In this document: piece by piece, positions 52,552 through 63,206 of the stretch
Position numbering within the stretch: the first letter of the stretch is position 1
Layout of the letters: each line of letters opens with the position of its first letter
Assembly: GCA_964017065.1 (NCBI GenBank)
Contig: OZ024784.1
Coordinates: 1,362,598-1,426,597, forward strand
DNA from: Haliclona indistincta
Taxonomy: Eukaryota > Porifera > Demospongiae > Haplosclerida > Chalinidae
Length of the DNA: 64,000 nucleotides
Reading direction: 5' to 3'
Made by a program: the position numbers and the translations under genes
The notes under the pieces: generated by a model
The model's database searches: none
Seen by the model: the letters and a program-made list of their open reading frames with translations, nothing else
What the model was told of the DNA's origin: nothing

Positions 52552-55500
52552 ATGGCAACACCTAATGTGAGCTCAGAAGAGGGAGTAGCTGCTAGTGTGC
52601 CTTTCCATGATTTCTGTGTGTAAGTATTGATCTATATTTTAAGTTCTTGTCATCAAATAAACGTCATGCACATCATTAATCGTGATGTTCTAGTTTTGTT
52701 TAACACTTCCTGAGAGGTTGCTATAATAATAACTATTCAGGCTCCTGGAGCGTGTGGCCTCTATGAGAGGAACCGAGAAAAAGAAATCAGTTTTTGAACG
52801 ATTCTTGAAGAAATGGCGGGAGTCACACAACGAGCTACATTCAACAGACGCTGATACTACGGTACCTAGCTATTGTATAGTGCTCACAATATTCTTATAC
52901 CTTCAGACTGATTCATTCTATCCTGCTATGAGGCTGCTTCTTCCTCAATTAGATCGGCAGCGACCAGCATATGGTATGAAGGAGACCGCTCTAGCAAAAC
53001 AGTACATTGATATTCTCAGCATTGCCAAGGAAAGCCCTGATGCTCAGAAACTGTTGAACTATCGTGCACCACATGCTGCCAAACAGGTAGCTGATGTAGC
53101 AAGATTGTCAAGCTAATTATGCATAATGGGATTAATTATGAGGGTGTGAAGTGCATGTTTGATATACTGTTAATGAAATCATGACTGGTGTTATCATTAT
53201 AGTGGGTTTGCATTATTGTAGGATGCTGGTGATTTTGCTACTGTAGCGTATTATGTCCTAAAGCACAGGTGCCCTGATAAGGGAAGGTGAGTGATAAATA
53301 ACATTACTCTATGCTCCTTTCTCTCCTAGTTTGTCTATAGCCCAGGTGAACCAGTATCTTGATGATCTGGCACTGTCTCATGTGAAGAAGGACAGACCAG
53401 GTGTGAAGAAAGCTATACAGATGATGCTCAGAAACACTTCAGCACAGGAGCAGAAGTGGCTCATTAGAATCATCATGAAGGTACATGTAACATGTTTAAC
53501 TAGAGACAGTTCTAATGAACACATACCCGTGCACTGAGCTAAGAGCTAAACATGACTACTCCAGCGTTACTGCAACATGCATACATGCACTAACAGTTGA
53601 TTGGCACACCACAGAAGGCCTCAAGAAAGACTGATAGCGTAGGTCCGTAGCTACATGTAAAGGCCTCAAGAAGTTTAATTTCTCTGACGTACGGTACACG
53701 TGAGACTGAGTGAGGACATCGAAATGGATAGAAGGTTGGGTGACACACCTACAATACCGTAAAGTGCTCTTACAAGGACACATAGCTTTAGAAAGCCATG
53801 GATTAGCCACTCGAACAAGGCTTGCCAGCATAGAAAACGTCTTCATAGGACTATAAATTCAGTGAAGAAGCTGCAGAGAGTGTTTTCGTGGAGATCTTTG
53901 AGCAGTAAGACGCAAACAGCCGTGTTTTTTGATGACACACACACACATATATGTAGACGGACACGAACGCATAACCCTGGCGCATACTGCGCACGGGTAA
54001 TAATTATAGTGTTGGAAAAAGTAAAGTAATCAGGATACTGATTAACAACAATACATGCTAAATTATATTCATGACCACTTAAACACTACATGGCAATGTA
54101 CTGTAAGTAGCTCTAGTGAGGAATTTCAATTTGACATTACAAATATAAGCTTCCGTGCCAAACTTGCTAACTGCTATTGGAACAGCTAGTTGTAATTTAC
54201 ATGGTACACAGCTGAAAGTTGTACACTCTTTGTTGTGAGACAACAAATACTTTGTGAAAAATTCTCAGATGAGAGCTGGTTGCTCATGAATTCAGATATT
54301 ATGGTGGTAGCTACCTTAAACCTTTACTTATTATAGGAGCTGAAGACGGGTCTGAATGAGAACTCTGTGTTTGCTGTGTTTCATCCTGATGCTATTGACC
54401 TGTTCTCTGTTTGCAGCAGCTTGGAGAAGGTTTGTGAGTAGACATACAATGTTGGTTTACCGCAATAAGCTGGCTTCTGTTTACGTATGTTGCATTCAGC
54501 AAAGACTCTGTTGTACTGTGATGCAGGTGTGTACTGAATTGCGATCTCTATCTACTCGGCTCAATGAGACAGCCATCAACTACTTCTCACCATTCAGACC
54601 AATGCTGGGACAACGAGCAGGAATTGATCAGGTCATTTGCTAACCTTATCTCAATAAACTTTGTTTGCCTTCAACTGATTCGCCTACAATATATAGTGCA
54701 AAACTTTATTAGATTTAGTCAGTTAATGTGGTTTAGGTAATGAGGCTAATGGATCATCAGCCGTTCTTTGTTGAGGTGAAGTATGATGGTGAGAGAATGC
54801 AGCTACACAAACAGAACGACCAGTATCGATACTACTCCAGGAGGTTAGCCTGCAGTGCTCTACAGTCAGTATACACAGCACACACTCAATTATCAACACA
54901 AACTTTCAGAAATGTTTGTCTAATGTCTAATGTGTACGTGTTACAGGAAATTTAATCTTGCATTTCAACTAGTAAAATGGCCAAGAGTTTGCTAACTTCT
55001 TCTGTCTTAATGCAATTTTGCCATTTTCATAATTATAGCAAAACATTTCAATTCCTTCTTTCCTGAATTCTTCAATTCCTTGTAGAGTTGGCAGCATGCT
55101 GTTGTTATTGAGGGGTGTTCTACTGGTTTAGCTTCCTGAAACTAACCCGAACCAACGACAGTAACATACCATGCGGTGCCTTTGATCATTGTGTTATAAT
55201 CTAGCTAGGCTACACTATAAAATTAGTGTGTTTGTTCACTCATGCAGGATGGATCTACAATAGCTTGTCATAGTCTATGTTAGCTACATGATGCCGCTTC
55301 TCTGGAACCTTTCTAGTCATCAACTTTCTCAATCATTAAACACACAATTTACCAAAACAATGAAAAGGGAACGGCTGCATGTTTTCTGCTACTAGTTCAG
55401 GACTGTTATTTTTACTATTTCTACGAATTTTTTCTTCGCTGCAGCCCTCACAACTCGTATAAAAAATTTCAATCTCGTCTTTGCACATCGGCGACTCTTG

Positions 55501-58500
55501 TCGCTTGTCTGTCGCCGCATACACCGCAGAGAAAAGTTGTAGTTTAGCCCTTTCATGCTTGTTCTTACCTCGTGCCGATGGCGTGTCGACGCCGCAGCTG
55601 GTTCGACCCTGCGGCGGCGGCGGCGACGACGACGTAGTTGTAGCTGCTGCAGTTTTGTTCATGACGTCAGTAGCTAACACGCTGGCCGTGATCTGTAGTG
55701 CGATTGAAGACGAACGGCGGCTGATGTTGTTGGGAACCCGTAAAAGGTGGTTTGCGTGGGCGAGCTGAGCGCTTCCGTCAGCAAGTAGTAGTTAGTAGTT
55801 TAGTTGCATGTCATGTCAGAATGCATGAATTGCATGAATTGGGCAGATAGCAGCAATTCATGTTGTATGTCATGTCAGAATACATCAGTGTACGTGTACA
55901 TGCGTATAGTAATAGTTTTTTGTCTTGCAAATCAAGGACACATAATTATAGTTTCTCTACACAGCTCTAGAGATCATACCAGTATGTTTGGTGCCAGCCA
56001 TCATGAAGGATCCATCACTCCATACATACACTCAAAGTTCAACAGGTATATCTACCCACACTGTTACTATAATGTGATATCTATAATCTCAGTAAAGTTG
56101 ATTCCTGTATACTGGATGGTGAGATGGTTGCGTGGGATCCAATGACTGACACCTTTCTGTGAGTTGATAAACTACCTCAGAGCATATCTGCAGTACAAGT
56201 GCTTGAGTAAATACTAGCACAGTAGTAAAGATTGTACCATGACAGAATCTTCCTTTTGCTGGCACTTGGCACCCAGTAAAACTAGTGGTTATCTGTTGCC
56301 ACTAGCAACCATTCAACAATACGTAATTACGTATTTTTCATGACTTTTTATTTGGTAATCTTAATCCAACCAAGTCAAGCTTATACTTGTGTTCATTGAC
56401 TCTCATATTGTTTTAGTCCCAAAGGAGACAATGTTGATGTGAAGACACTATCACCTGGAGGAGGGAGCAGTGAGTAGCTGGATCACCCTTCCTACCATCT
56501 CTCTCCATTCCTCCCTCAGATATTCGTCCATGCTATGTGGTGTTTGATGTACTAATGATCAATGACAACAATCTCGCAAACTGTCCACTGAGAGAAAGAA
56601 TCGAACATCTCAAAAAGTGGGTAGATAGACAAAGCTTGTTTGTGTTTGCAAATCACAATGTTAATTGTGGTTTGAATAGTTGTGTACATCAGATGAGTTG
56701 TTTTCAGTTAGGTCGGTGGATAGTATATGTCATGTCAGTTTGGGAACAGGAAGTAAAATATGTGTTTTCCTTCAGGATCTTTGAACCAGAGAAAGGTTTT
56801 CTCCATTTTGCTGAGAGGAAAGAGAAGAGCACCAAGTGAGCTAGTACTGGTGCTGTCTGTGTCATGCTCCATACTACTGCTGTTGTGTAGAGAGGATGTT
56901 ATTGCTGCTCTTAATGAAGCTATTGACAGACGTGAGGAGGGTCTAATGGTGAAACAACCTGGATCAATGTACCGCCCTGATAAGAGGAAGGGTTAGGAAC
57001 ACATTAACCTGAGTGATGTGTGTGTGCACTCGTGTTCAAGACATCAATGTGTGTATCACAGTACTGCTGCAGATAGTCTATAGTTATTGTTACCTCATGC
57101 TGCATTTGGTAGTCAGTGGTTTCATGGAATGGTTGCAGGTAAGGTTGTCAGAAGCAAGCAGACACAGTAAAGTTTGTGGTTTTGATACAGTTTACACAAT
57201 CTACCAAAAACAGGCAGTGCCAAACAGTGCACTGTGTGTAAACTGTATCAAGCCACAAGCTTTGCTCTGACAACCTACAGTTGATTTCAGCTCACTTCGA
57301 ATTTGCGTGGTGCGAATCACACATGTTTTTCAATTCGATCACGCATGCACGGCAAGCACTCACGTGCGCGAGTGCACGGCGAGCACTCACGTGCGTGAGT
57401 GCACGACAAGCACTCACGTGCGCGAGTGCTTGCCGTGCATGCATGATCGAATTGAAAAACATGTGTGATTCGCACCACGCACTCACTCATGCACGCTCAT
57501 GGTCACGCAAATTCGAAGTGAGCTGTAATCAACTGTACCTGTAAAGCATTCCATGAACCACTCATCACCTGCTTCTGAGTCACCAATCACATGTATAGGT
57601 GGATCAGACAGTTGTTGTTCATGCTTTGTGTGCTGGTGGTATATTGTGTTTATTGTTAGGTGGTGGATGGTTGAAGATCAAACCAGAGTACATTGATAGT
57701 CTCAGTGATCAGCTGGATCTTGTCATTATTGGCGGCTACTTTGGATCAGGAGTGAGTTACTGGTGCGCACAATGCTTGTCATTGCTATCCCAGTTACTAA
57801 TTGACATCAATTATTACTAATATTGACCTGAGGGAAGGGGATTTCCACTTGTATTTGTTCTAATATTGACTTGAGGAAGGAGATATTCCCTAACTGTATA
57901 ATGGTTGTCATTGTTCAGAGACGATCTGGTATGATATCTCACTTCATGCTGGGAGTGGCTGTTCCATCTCAGACTCCAGGAGAGAGACCAGTTTTGTTCT
58001 ATTCCTTCTGTAAGGTAAGGAAAGGTCAACTCAGCCTATACACCAGAACACTTATGCTAATCACACAAAGTTCCTAGAATGCATAATTATAGTAACATAC
58101 GGTGACTACCATAGTATGATCTATTGCACTGCAGGTTGGTTCTGGATACACTCTGGGTGAGCTGAGTGAACTGGGTAACAAGCTCAGACCTCATTGGAAG
58201 AAGTTTGATACAAAGAAGCCTCCAGACAGCATCATACTAGCACCTGGTTTCAAGGTAACTAGCACTATGGTAGACAGAGTGAATACACCTTGCTCATTAC
58301 ACGAGTGACAGCTCTTTTATTATCAACAGGAGAAACCTGATGTGTGGATAGATCCTCGGAATTCAAAAATAGTACAAATCAGAGCAGCTGAAATTGTTGT
58401 CTCGGACAAGTGTGTAGCGATTTTCTTTCTTGGCGGGTGGTTGATATTCTGTGTTTTACAGGTACAAGTGTGGCTGTACACTGAGGTTTCCTCGATTAAA

Positions 58501-60594
58501 CTCTGTCAGAGATGACAAAGAATGGTTTGACTGCATGACAGTGGATGAACTGGAACAGTTAAAACTAGTGAGTTCACTCACCACTCACTCTCTCTTGCTC
58601 GCTCGCTCGCTCGCTCGCTCACTCACTCACTCACTCACTCACTCACTCACTCACTCACTCACTCTCACTTACTCACTCACTCACTCACTCACTCACTCAC
58701 TCACTCACTCACTCACTCACTCACTCACTCACTCACTCACTCACTCACTCACTCACTCACTCACTTACTCACTCACACTCACTCACTCACTCACTCACTC
58801 TCTCTTGCTTACTCACTCTCTCTCTCTCTCTCTCTTCTGTAGATAGGGTCAGGTCACCTAGCCCACCAACACTATGAGGAGAAAGAGATGGGAGCTCCAG
58901 TGACAAAGAAGCGTCGAGTGAAGGCAACACGAGTGGAGAGACCACGAGGAGTGGCGGCTCACTTCCGTCAGACTGATGTGTCTGATGTACAGGAGGTGCG
59001 GTTAGGCATGTTGCTTGATAGAAACTGCATCAGATTCAGTTTTTATAAGCTCATAGTTTTTTGCATCACATGGTCCTAGTATTGATGTCTATTAATTTGC
59101 CTACTACATGTTTGCAGGTTTCTAAGACGTTTAAAGATAAGGAATTCTGCATTGTTAATGGCTTACCCACTCTACCCAAGAACGAAATGGAACGGAAGAT
59201 AGCTGAGGTAATCAACTCATTCATCTGTGCAACCAACACTGTCATCACCTTGGCACTCTGCTGGTGTGTAGATGAATTCACTAATCCCAATAACTCCAAT
59301 AACTCTTAGTTGTGTAGCCACTCCTCCCCTGAGCCAGCCAGCTCTAAACAATAATATCAGTACATTGTATGCATTTCACTCTAACTCCACTCCCCCCTGA
59401 GAAGATTATGACCACAATAGGACCACAAATACCAGTCAGGTTATGAATATATCTAATCTAAACAATCACCACTCCCCATCACATCACCACTCCACTGTAT
59501 CCACTCCCTCTCCATGACATTTACCACTCTGTTCTCTGTCTAGCATGGTGGCACATTTGTACAGAACCCTACTCTGTCAACATTCATTGTAGTAGTACAC
59601 AAGACCAATGTGAAGGCTCGTAATATCATACGGTCAGTACATTATTCAGTCACTCACTTTTCTATCTCTCAACTAATCCAGTAAAGGTGAGCATGATGTA
59701 GTGAAAGCTGATTGGCTGCAGGAGTGCTTGGTGAGTTGAGTTGACCACTGCTGGGTAATAGTGTTATATTGAGTTGTGTAGGATGCTGGGTGCTGCCTGA
59801 CCTTGCAGCCTCATCACATGTTGAACACCTCACGAGAGACTGCCATGAGATTTGCTGCCCACTATGATAAGGTTTTGATTAGTCAATGAACAAGTTTTTT
59901 TTAATTTTTTCTTGTATCGTAGTATGGTGATAGTTATACTGAGGACCTAACCACTGAAACTCTTAAGGAAGTGTTCAGTAAAGTGGAGGAGATGGTGAGT
60001 GGATAGCACATCCACTGCTCAGGTGATATGGTTCTCTTGTAGGAAGAGAGTGTTGCTTGTAGCCAGAGTGATATAGCTATGCTAGAGTCACGTTACTTCA
60101 CTGATGACTCTCCTCATGGACTGTTTAGGCAATGCAAGTATGCTAAAGTGATTGCTGTTACTTAATTTATCCTCTTGACCTTCTCGCCAGATTCTACTTT
60201 GATAGATGTTCAAATATTGACAACTCACAGACCGTTAGCTGTTATTCCCTATTTTTGAGCTGTACGTGAGACTAAGGTCTTTGTTGCAGGCTATCCCAGC
60301 ATCAGCTCTAGAGGTTTCTGAGCTACAAGCCAGGCAGTATGGAGGAGAGGTGTCTCCTGAGTTTACCAACACTGTAACACATGTTGTGTTTGACCCTCAG
60401 TAAGTTATTAATCCACTAGTGCACTGCTGCTAACCACGTCTTCTAATAGTGATCTCACTAGAGTGTCTCAGTTCAGAGAGATCGAAAGAGGTCGTCAACA
60501 CAAGCACCACTTCGTGTTGTCCAGCTGGATCACTGAGTGCATTGAGAATGATCAGCTGAAGAGTGAACGCTCATTTGAACCTAGAACAGAATAA
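52552..60594 (+). CDS. LIG4: DNA ligase IV
   Basis: Twenty-nine exons from 52552-52619 to 60450-60594; 925 residues (human 911). Seals double-strand breaks in non-homologous end joining with XRCC4. N-terminal DNA-binding domain ([31 protein letters not shown]), nucleotidyltransferase motif [13 protein letters not shown] with the adenylated Lys (exon 54737-54843), [14 protein letters not shown], motif [25 protein letters not shown], motif [15 protein letters not shown], motif [11 protein letters not shown], oligonucleotide-binding domain to [13 protein letters not shown], a basic linker ([16 protein letters not shown]), and two BRCT domains ([16 protein letters not shown] to [18 protein letters not shown] to WITECIEND) with the XRCC4-binding linker between them. 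Introns 8 and 14 carry inserted DNA. Confidence 0.96.
55336..55680 (-). CDS. possible nested ORF in LIG4 intron 8 (114 aa)
   Basis: Minus-strand frame in the 1.1-kb intron 54844-55964, with ATG at 55680. It encodes a Ser/Pro-rich start ([14 protein letters not shown]), a basic middle ([21 protein letters not shown]) and a Cys-containing end ([20 protein letters not shown]). GC content is higher than in the flanking intron. No known domain. Could be a small orphan gene or exon of an antisense transcript. Confidence 0.3.
   Translation of the reverse strand: MLATDVMNKTAAATTTSSSPPPPQGRTSCGVDTPSARGKNKHERAKLQLFSAVYAATDKRQESPMCKDEIEIFYTSCEGCSEEKIRRNSKNNSPELVAENMQPFPFHCFGKLCV
57114..57565. mobile_element. 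nested foldback element with CACGTG palindromes, LIG4 intron
   Basis: Outer arms GGTTTCATGGAATG and its partner CATTCCATGAACC; next a hairpin of about 50-bp arms (AGGTTGTCAGA ... GATACAGTTTACAC) at 57142-57275; then a second larger hairpin (CAGCTCACTTCGAATTTGCG ... CGCAAATTCGAAGTGAGCTG) at 57288-57522. The centre is three copies of GCACTCACGTGCG(C/T)GAGTGC, each nearly self-complementary. Confidence 0.8.
58571..58836. repeat. (TCAC)n microsatellite in LIG4 intron
   Basis: About 60 TCAC units flanked by CTCG and CT repeats; fills the intron 58568-58842. It creates a spurious Leu-Thr-His-Ser frame. Confidence 0.97.
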
Positions 60595-60664
60595 AATTTG
60601 TCACTCGTTGAACCAAAAACAAGTTGAATTACATTACAATTGCATTTCGTTATAAAAGTTACAA

Positions 60665-61738
60665 TCATCTTTTCTTGAGTGGAGGAAGTTCAGTTTCAGT
60701 ATTATAGATGGTATAGAGATTCTTAGCATCAATTTTTTGCAGAACCATCTTGATACACTCCTCAAACATCTCTTCAACTTTTTTGCCTGTTTTAGCACTA
60801 ACCTCAAACAAAGTCAGATTGTTCTTTTTAGCAAACTTTGCTGCATCACTTTTCAATACTTGACGCATGCTGATGAGATCAGATTTATTGCCAACAAGAG
60901 CTAAAACTGCACCTGGTGGTAAACATTGGCAAAGGCTGTCAGGCATGGGCTTTATTTTATCAAAGGAAGAGCTGTTGCTAATGTCGTACACCAACAAAGC
61001 TCCATGTGTCTCCTGTGTGGTAGGTAGACCAAATCCGTCTTCACCAGCTGTGTCAACTAACTCCACTTCCACTGTTTTCCCAATGATGGTTACACGTTTC
61101 TTGTATGTAACAATTCCAAATGTTGTCATTTCATCTTCATTATAGGTGTCACTTGCATATCTGTTGTAGATAGCTGTTTTTCCAACCTTAGATGTCCCCA
61201 CTATCATCAGACGAACTCGATATGGTGCAGGATATAATTTGCGACCACCATGCTCTTTATGATCTTCAAATACCGACTGCATGAGGATAAAAAACATAAT
61301 TTTTATTATACAGAAGTGTTATGACATACTTTCAAAGCTGATGTAGCTCGATATTTCTTAGCAGTCGATCCTATAGATATTTTTTAATTGACATTATGCA
61401 CTAGAATCATAATCATACTCACTCATCTGAGCCAAGGTTTTGTTCAATTCTGTGACAATTGGTTTCTTTTTTTTTCTTTCAAGAATACCGATTAATCCGT
61501 CTAAGAGGTTACCATCTTCTGACAATGACGCCTCCACTTCGGAATGAATTATGTTCGCCTTTTGCTCGGCTGTTAAGCCCTTTCCAATAAGAACTCCTCT
61601 CCACGTTGTACTAGATATGAGTTTCACTGCGAATAGTTCATTTGCCATGTCAGTCGGGTCATTTTCAATAACGTTGTATATCTTGGCATTGACCTTAATG
61701 TAAGCTTCCGATTCTATGCTGTTGCCAGCGCTAGCCAT
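60665..61738 (-). CDS. death-fold (CARD-like) plus Ras-type GTPase fusion, gene A
   Basis: Three exons: 61738-61423, 61370-61330, 61276-60665; 322 residues. Residues 1-105 form an all-helical domain with the CARD/DEATH-like pattern (NVIENDPTDMANELFAVKLI, LTAEQKANIIHS, LLDGLIGILERKKKK). A short basic link leads to a small GTPase: P-loop GTSKVGKTA, switch I region MTTFGIVTYKKRV, G3 DTAGEDGFG, G4 GNKSD, G5 EVSAKTGKKVEEMF. The usual switch-II Gln (DTAGQ) is Glu here. There is no CAAX box; the C-terminus is PPLKKR. Signalling by death-fold assembly with nucleotide control is inferred from the architecture. Divergent from a paralogue at 63207. Confidence 0.8.
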
Positions 61739-61926
61739 CTCGATTCGGCACTGTATTTTACGCTGACTCCTGTATATGCAAATTATTACATGCTGTACAA
61801 TGCAAGGTCAAAGCAGCCTAAGCAGGCAATGAATGCTGGCTGTCGGCTTCAATAATAATATTTTGTAGCCCAGGCGACCGTAAGATCAAAGGCGCCGCTC
61901 GGTGGTTATATCTCGTATACCATGTA

Positions 61927-62775
61927 CATGTACCCATAGATACAATATACTCACAGGGATTAGCAACGGACAGGAATTTCAACTACATCCGTGTTACGGG
62001 TTAAATTTCCAACGTGTTAGAGCACAGCGTGCGAAGAGTAGTGCCCGCCAAATAGCATGGCTTGACAAATCGCGTGTGTGGGTAGGACTGCTGTACGCGA
62101 AGGCAGGAAAATTGTCAGTACAACGAAGGATTCAAAGCACGAGAAAACCAATGTTAAAAGCAAGATCTTCTTTCAGCACAGTTATTCTCATAGAACGGCC
62201 TTTCTTCTCGAGGATAAACTGAAAACAAGATCAGCCAGAGTGTTTCTATTGTCAGAAGAGGTACAGAAAGACCCGTACCGTAGGGCTAAACACCTTAGTT
62301 TGTCTAGTGCGACAGCGCTACACTGTGTGAGATCGAGAATAGAAAATGCGCTATTCTCACGAGGACATGTACGAACTAACATGTTATCAGCAAAGAATGG
62401 ACTGAAGCACAACTAAAAACTAGTAACGGGTACAGAAGCACTTTACAACAGAGTAAACAAACTGTTTGTTAGCGTTTTACAACGCTCGTCCTGCAACCAA
62501 CAACCGCTTCGCCGGTTAGCGATCAAAACGAAACAGTACTCAAGTCGCCTTTACTATCAAAGTGCAGGCAGAACGTACTAGTCAATCACCAGAGCTCGAC
62601 AACGTGCCGAGCCAGTGACTCTTTTTAGCACGGTCGTCAAGAGCTAGCTTAGCAACGAGCTCGTTGCAAGGCAACGGTTAATATTTAACCCGTAACGAGG
62701 ATGTAAATCAGCTCGTAATACAAAATGTATTGGCGTTGCTAATCCCTGTTGGTATACTGTATCTATGATGTACCA
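61927..62775. mobile_element. ~850-bp non-autonomous element with long imperfect inverted ends
   Basis: CATAGATACA..TATAC..CACAGGGATTAGCAACG ... ACATCCGTGTTACGGGTTAAAT on the left (from 61937) pairs with the reverse complement of 62680-62775 (CGTAACGAGGATGT, CGTTGCTAATCCCTGTTGG, TATCTATG). Interior frames show no transposase. Lies between the two death-fold-GTPase genes. Confidence 0.55.
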
Positions 62776-62839
62776 TAGGAAATACGTACGCGTATATTTT
62801 CCAGGAAGTGACGTCACATAGCAACATCGTAGCAACAAG

Positions 62840-62985
62840 ATGGCGTCGTCAAAAAGCGCACGCAAGATTACACTGCCGTCTTTCAGGAATGCGCTGTCAT
62901 TCGCCTCTGGTGACTTCTACGGAGGCTCTACTACCTTGAGCGCTTCGTTTAGTAACCATAAGAGCAGCTTCCTGGGCTACGAAAT
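62840..62985 (+). CDS. possible orphan first exon cut by a MITE
   Basis: ATG in a good context (CAAGATGGCG) opens 48 codons with normal composition (SKSARKITLPSFRNALSF, FYGGSTTLSASFSNHK), ending at the left end of the inserted element at 62986. Could be an alternative 5' exon of the downstream gene, the remnant of a disrupted gene, or chance. Confidence 0.3.
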
Positions 62986-63104
62986 GGTTAACCCATGGCA
63001 CCTCGGCGGTACGCGATATAACCATAGGGTTAAATTATACTGCCCTCGTGCGCTTCGCGCCCTCGGGCGGTAAAATTTACCGCCTCGGTTGCCATGGGTT
63101 AACC
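62986..63104. mobile_element. 119-bp palindromic MITE with 15-bp perfect TIRs
   Basis: GGTTAACCCATGGCA at 62986-63000 and its exact reverse complement at 63090-63104. Internal CCTCGGCGGTA / TACCGCCTCGG also nearly pair. About 100 bp upstream of the ATG of the second death-fold-GTPase gene. Confidence 0.85.
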
Positions 63105-63206
63105 TATACATAAACTTACAATATTCACACCCGTGAGCAAGCAGTGCAAGGTCATTTGCAGGTTTGCTGCGTCTCCACCAGCCAAGTTATAAGTGTACTG
63201 TACACG

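Noticed and set aside
57281..57544. Frames with repeated [15 protein letters not shown] units on both strands
   Set aside because: Product of the palindromic foldback element, mirrored on the other strand.
58571..58836. Possible CRISPR array
   Set aside because: Simple four-base repeat without spacers, in a eukaryotic intron; no CRISPR-like array exists in the window.
58451..58846. Leu-Thr-His-Ser repeat frame
   Set aside because: LIG4 exon 58462-58567 read through into the TCAC microsatellite.
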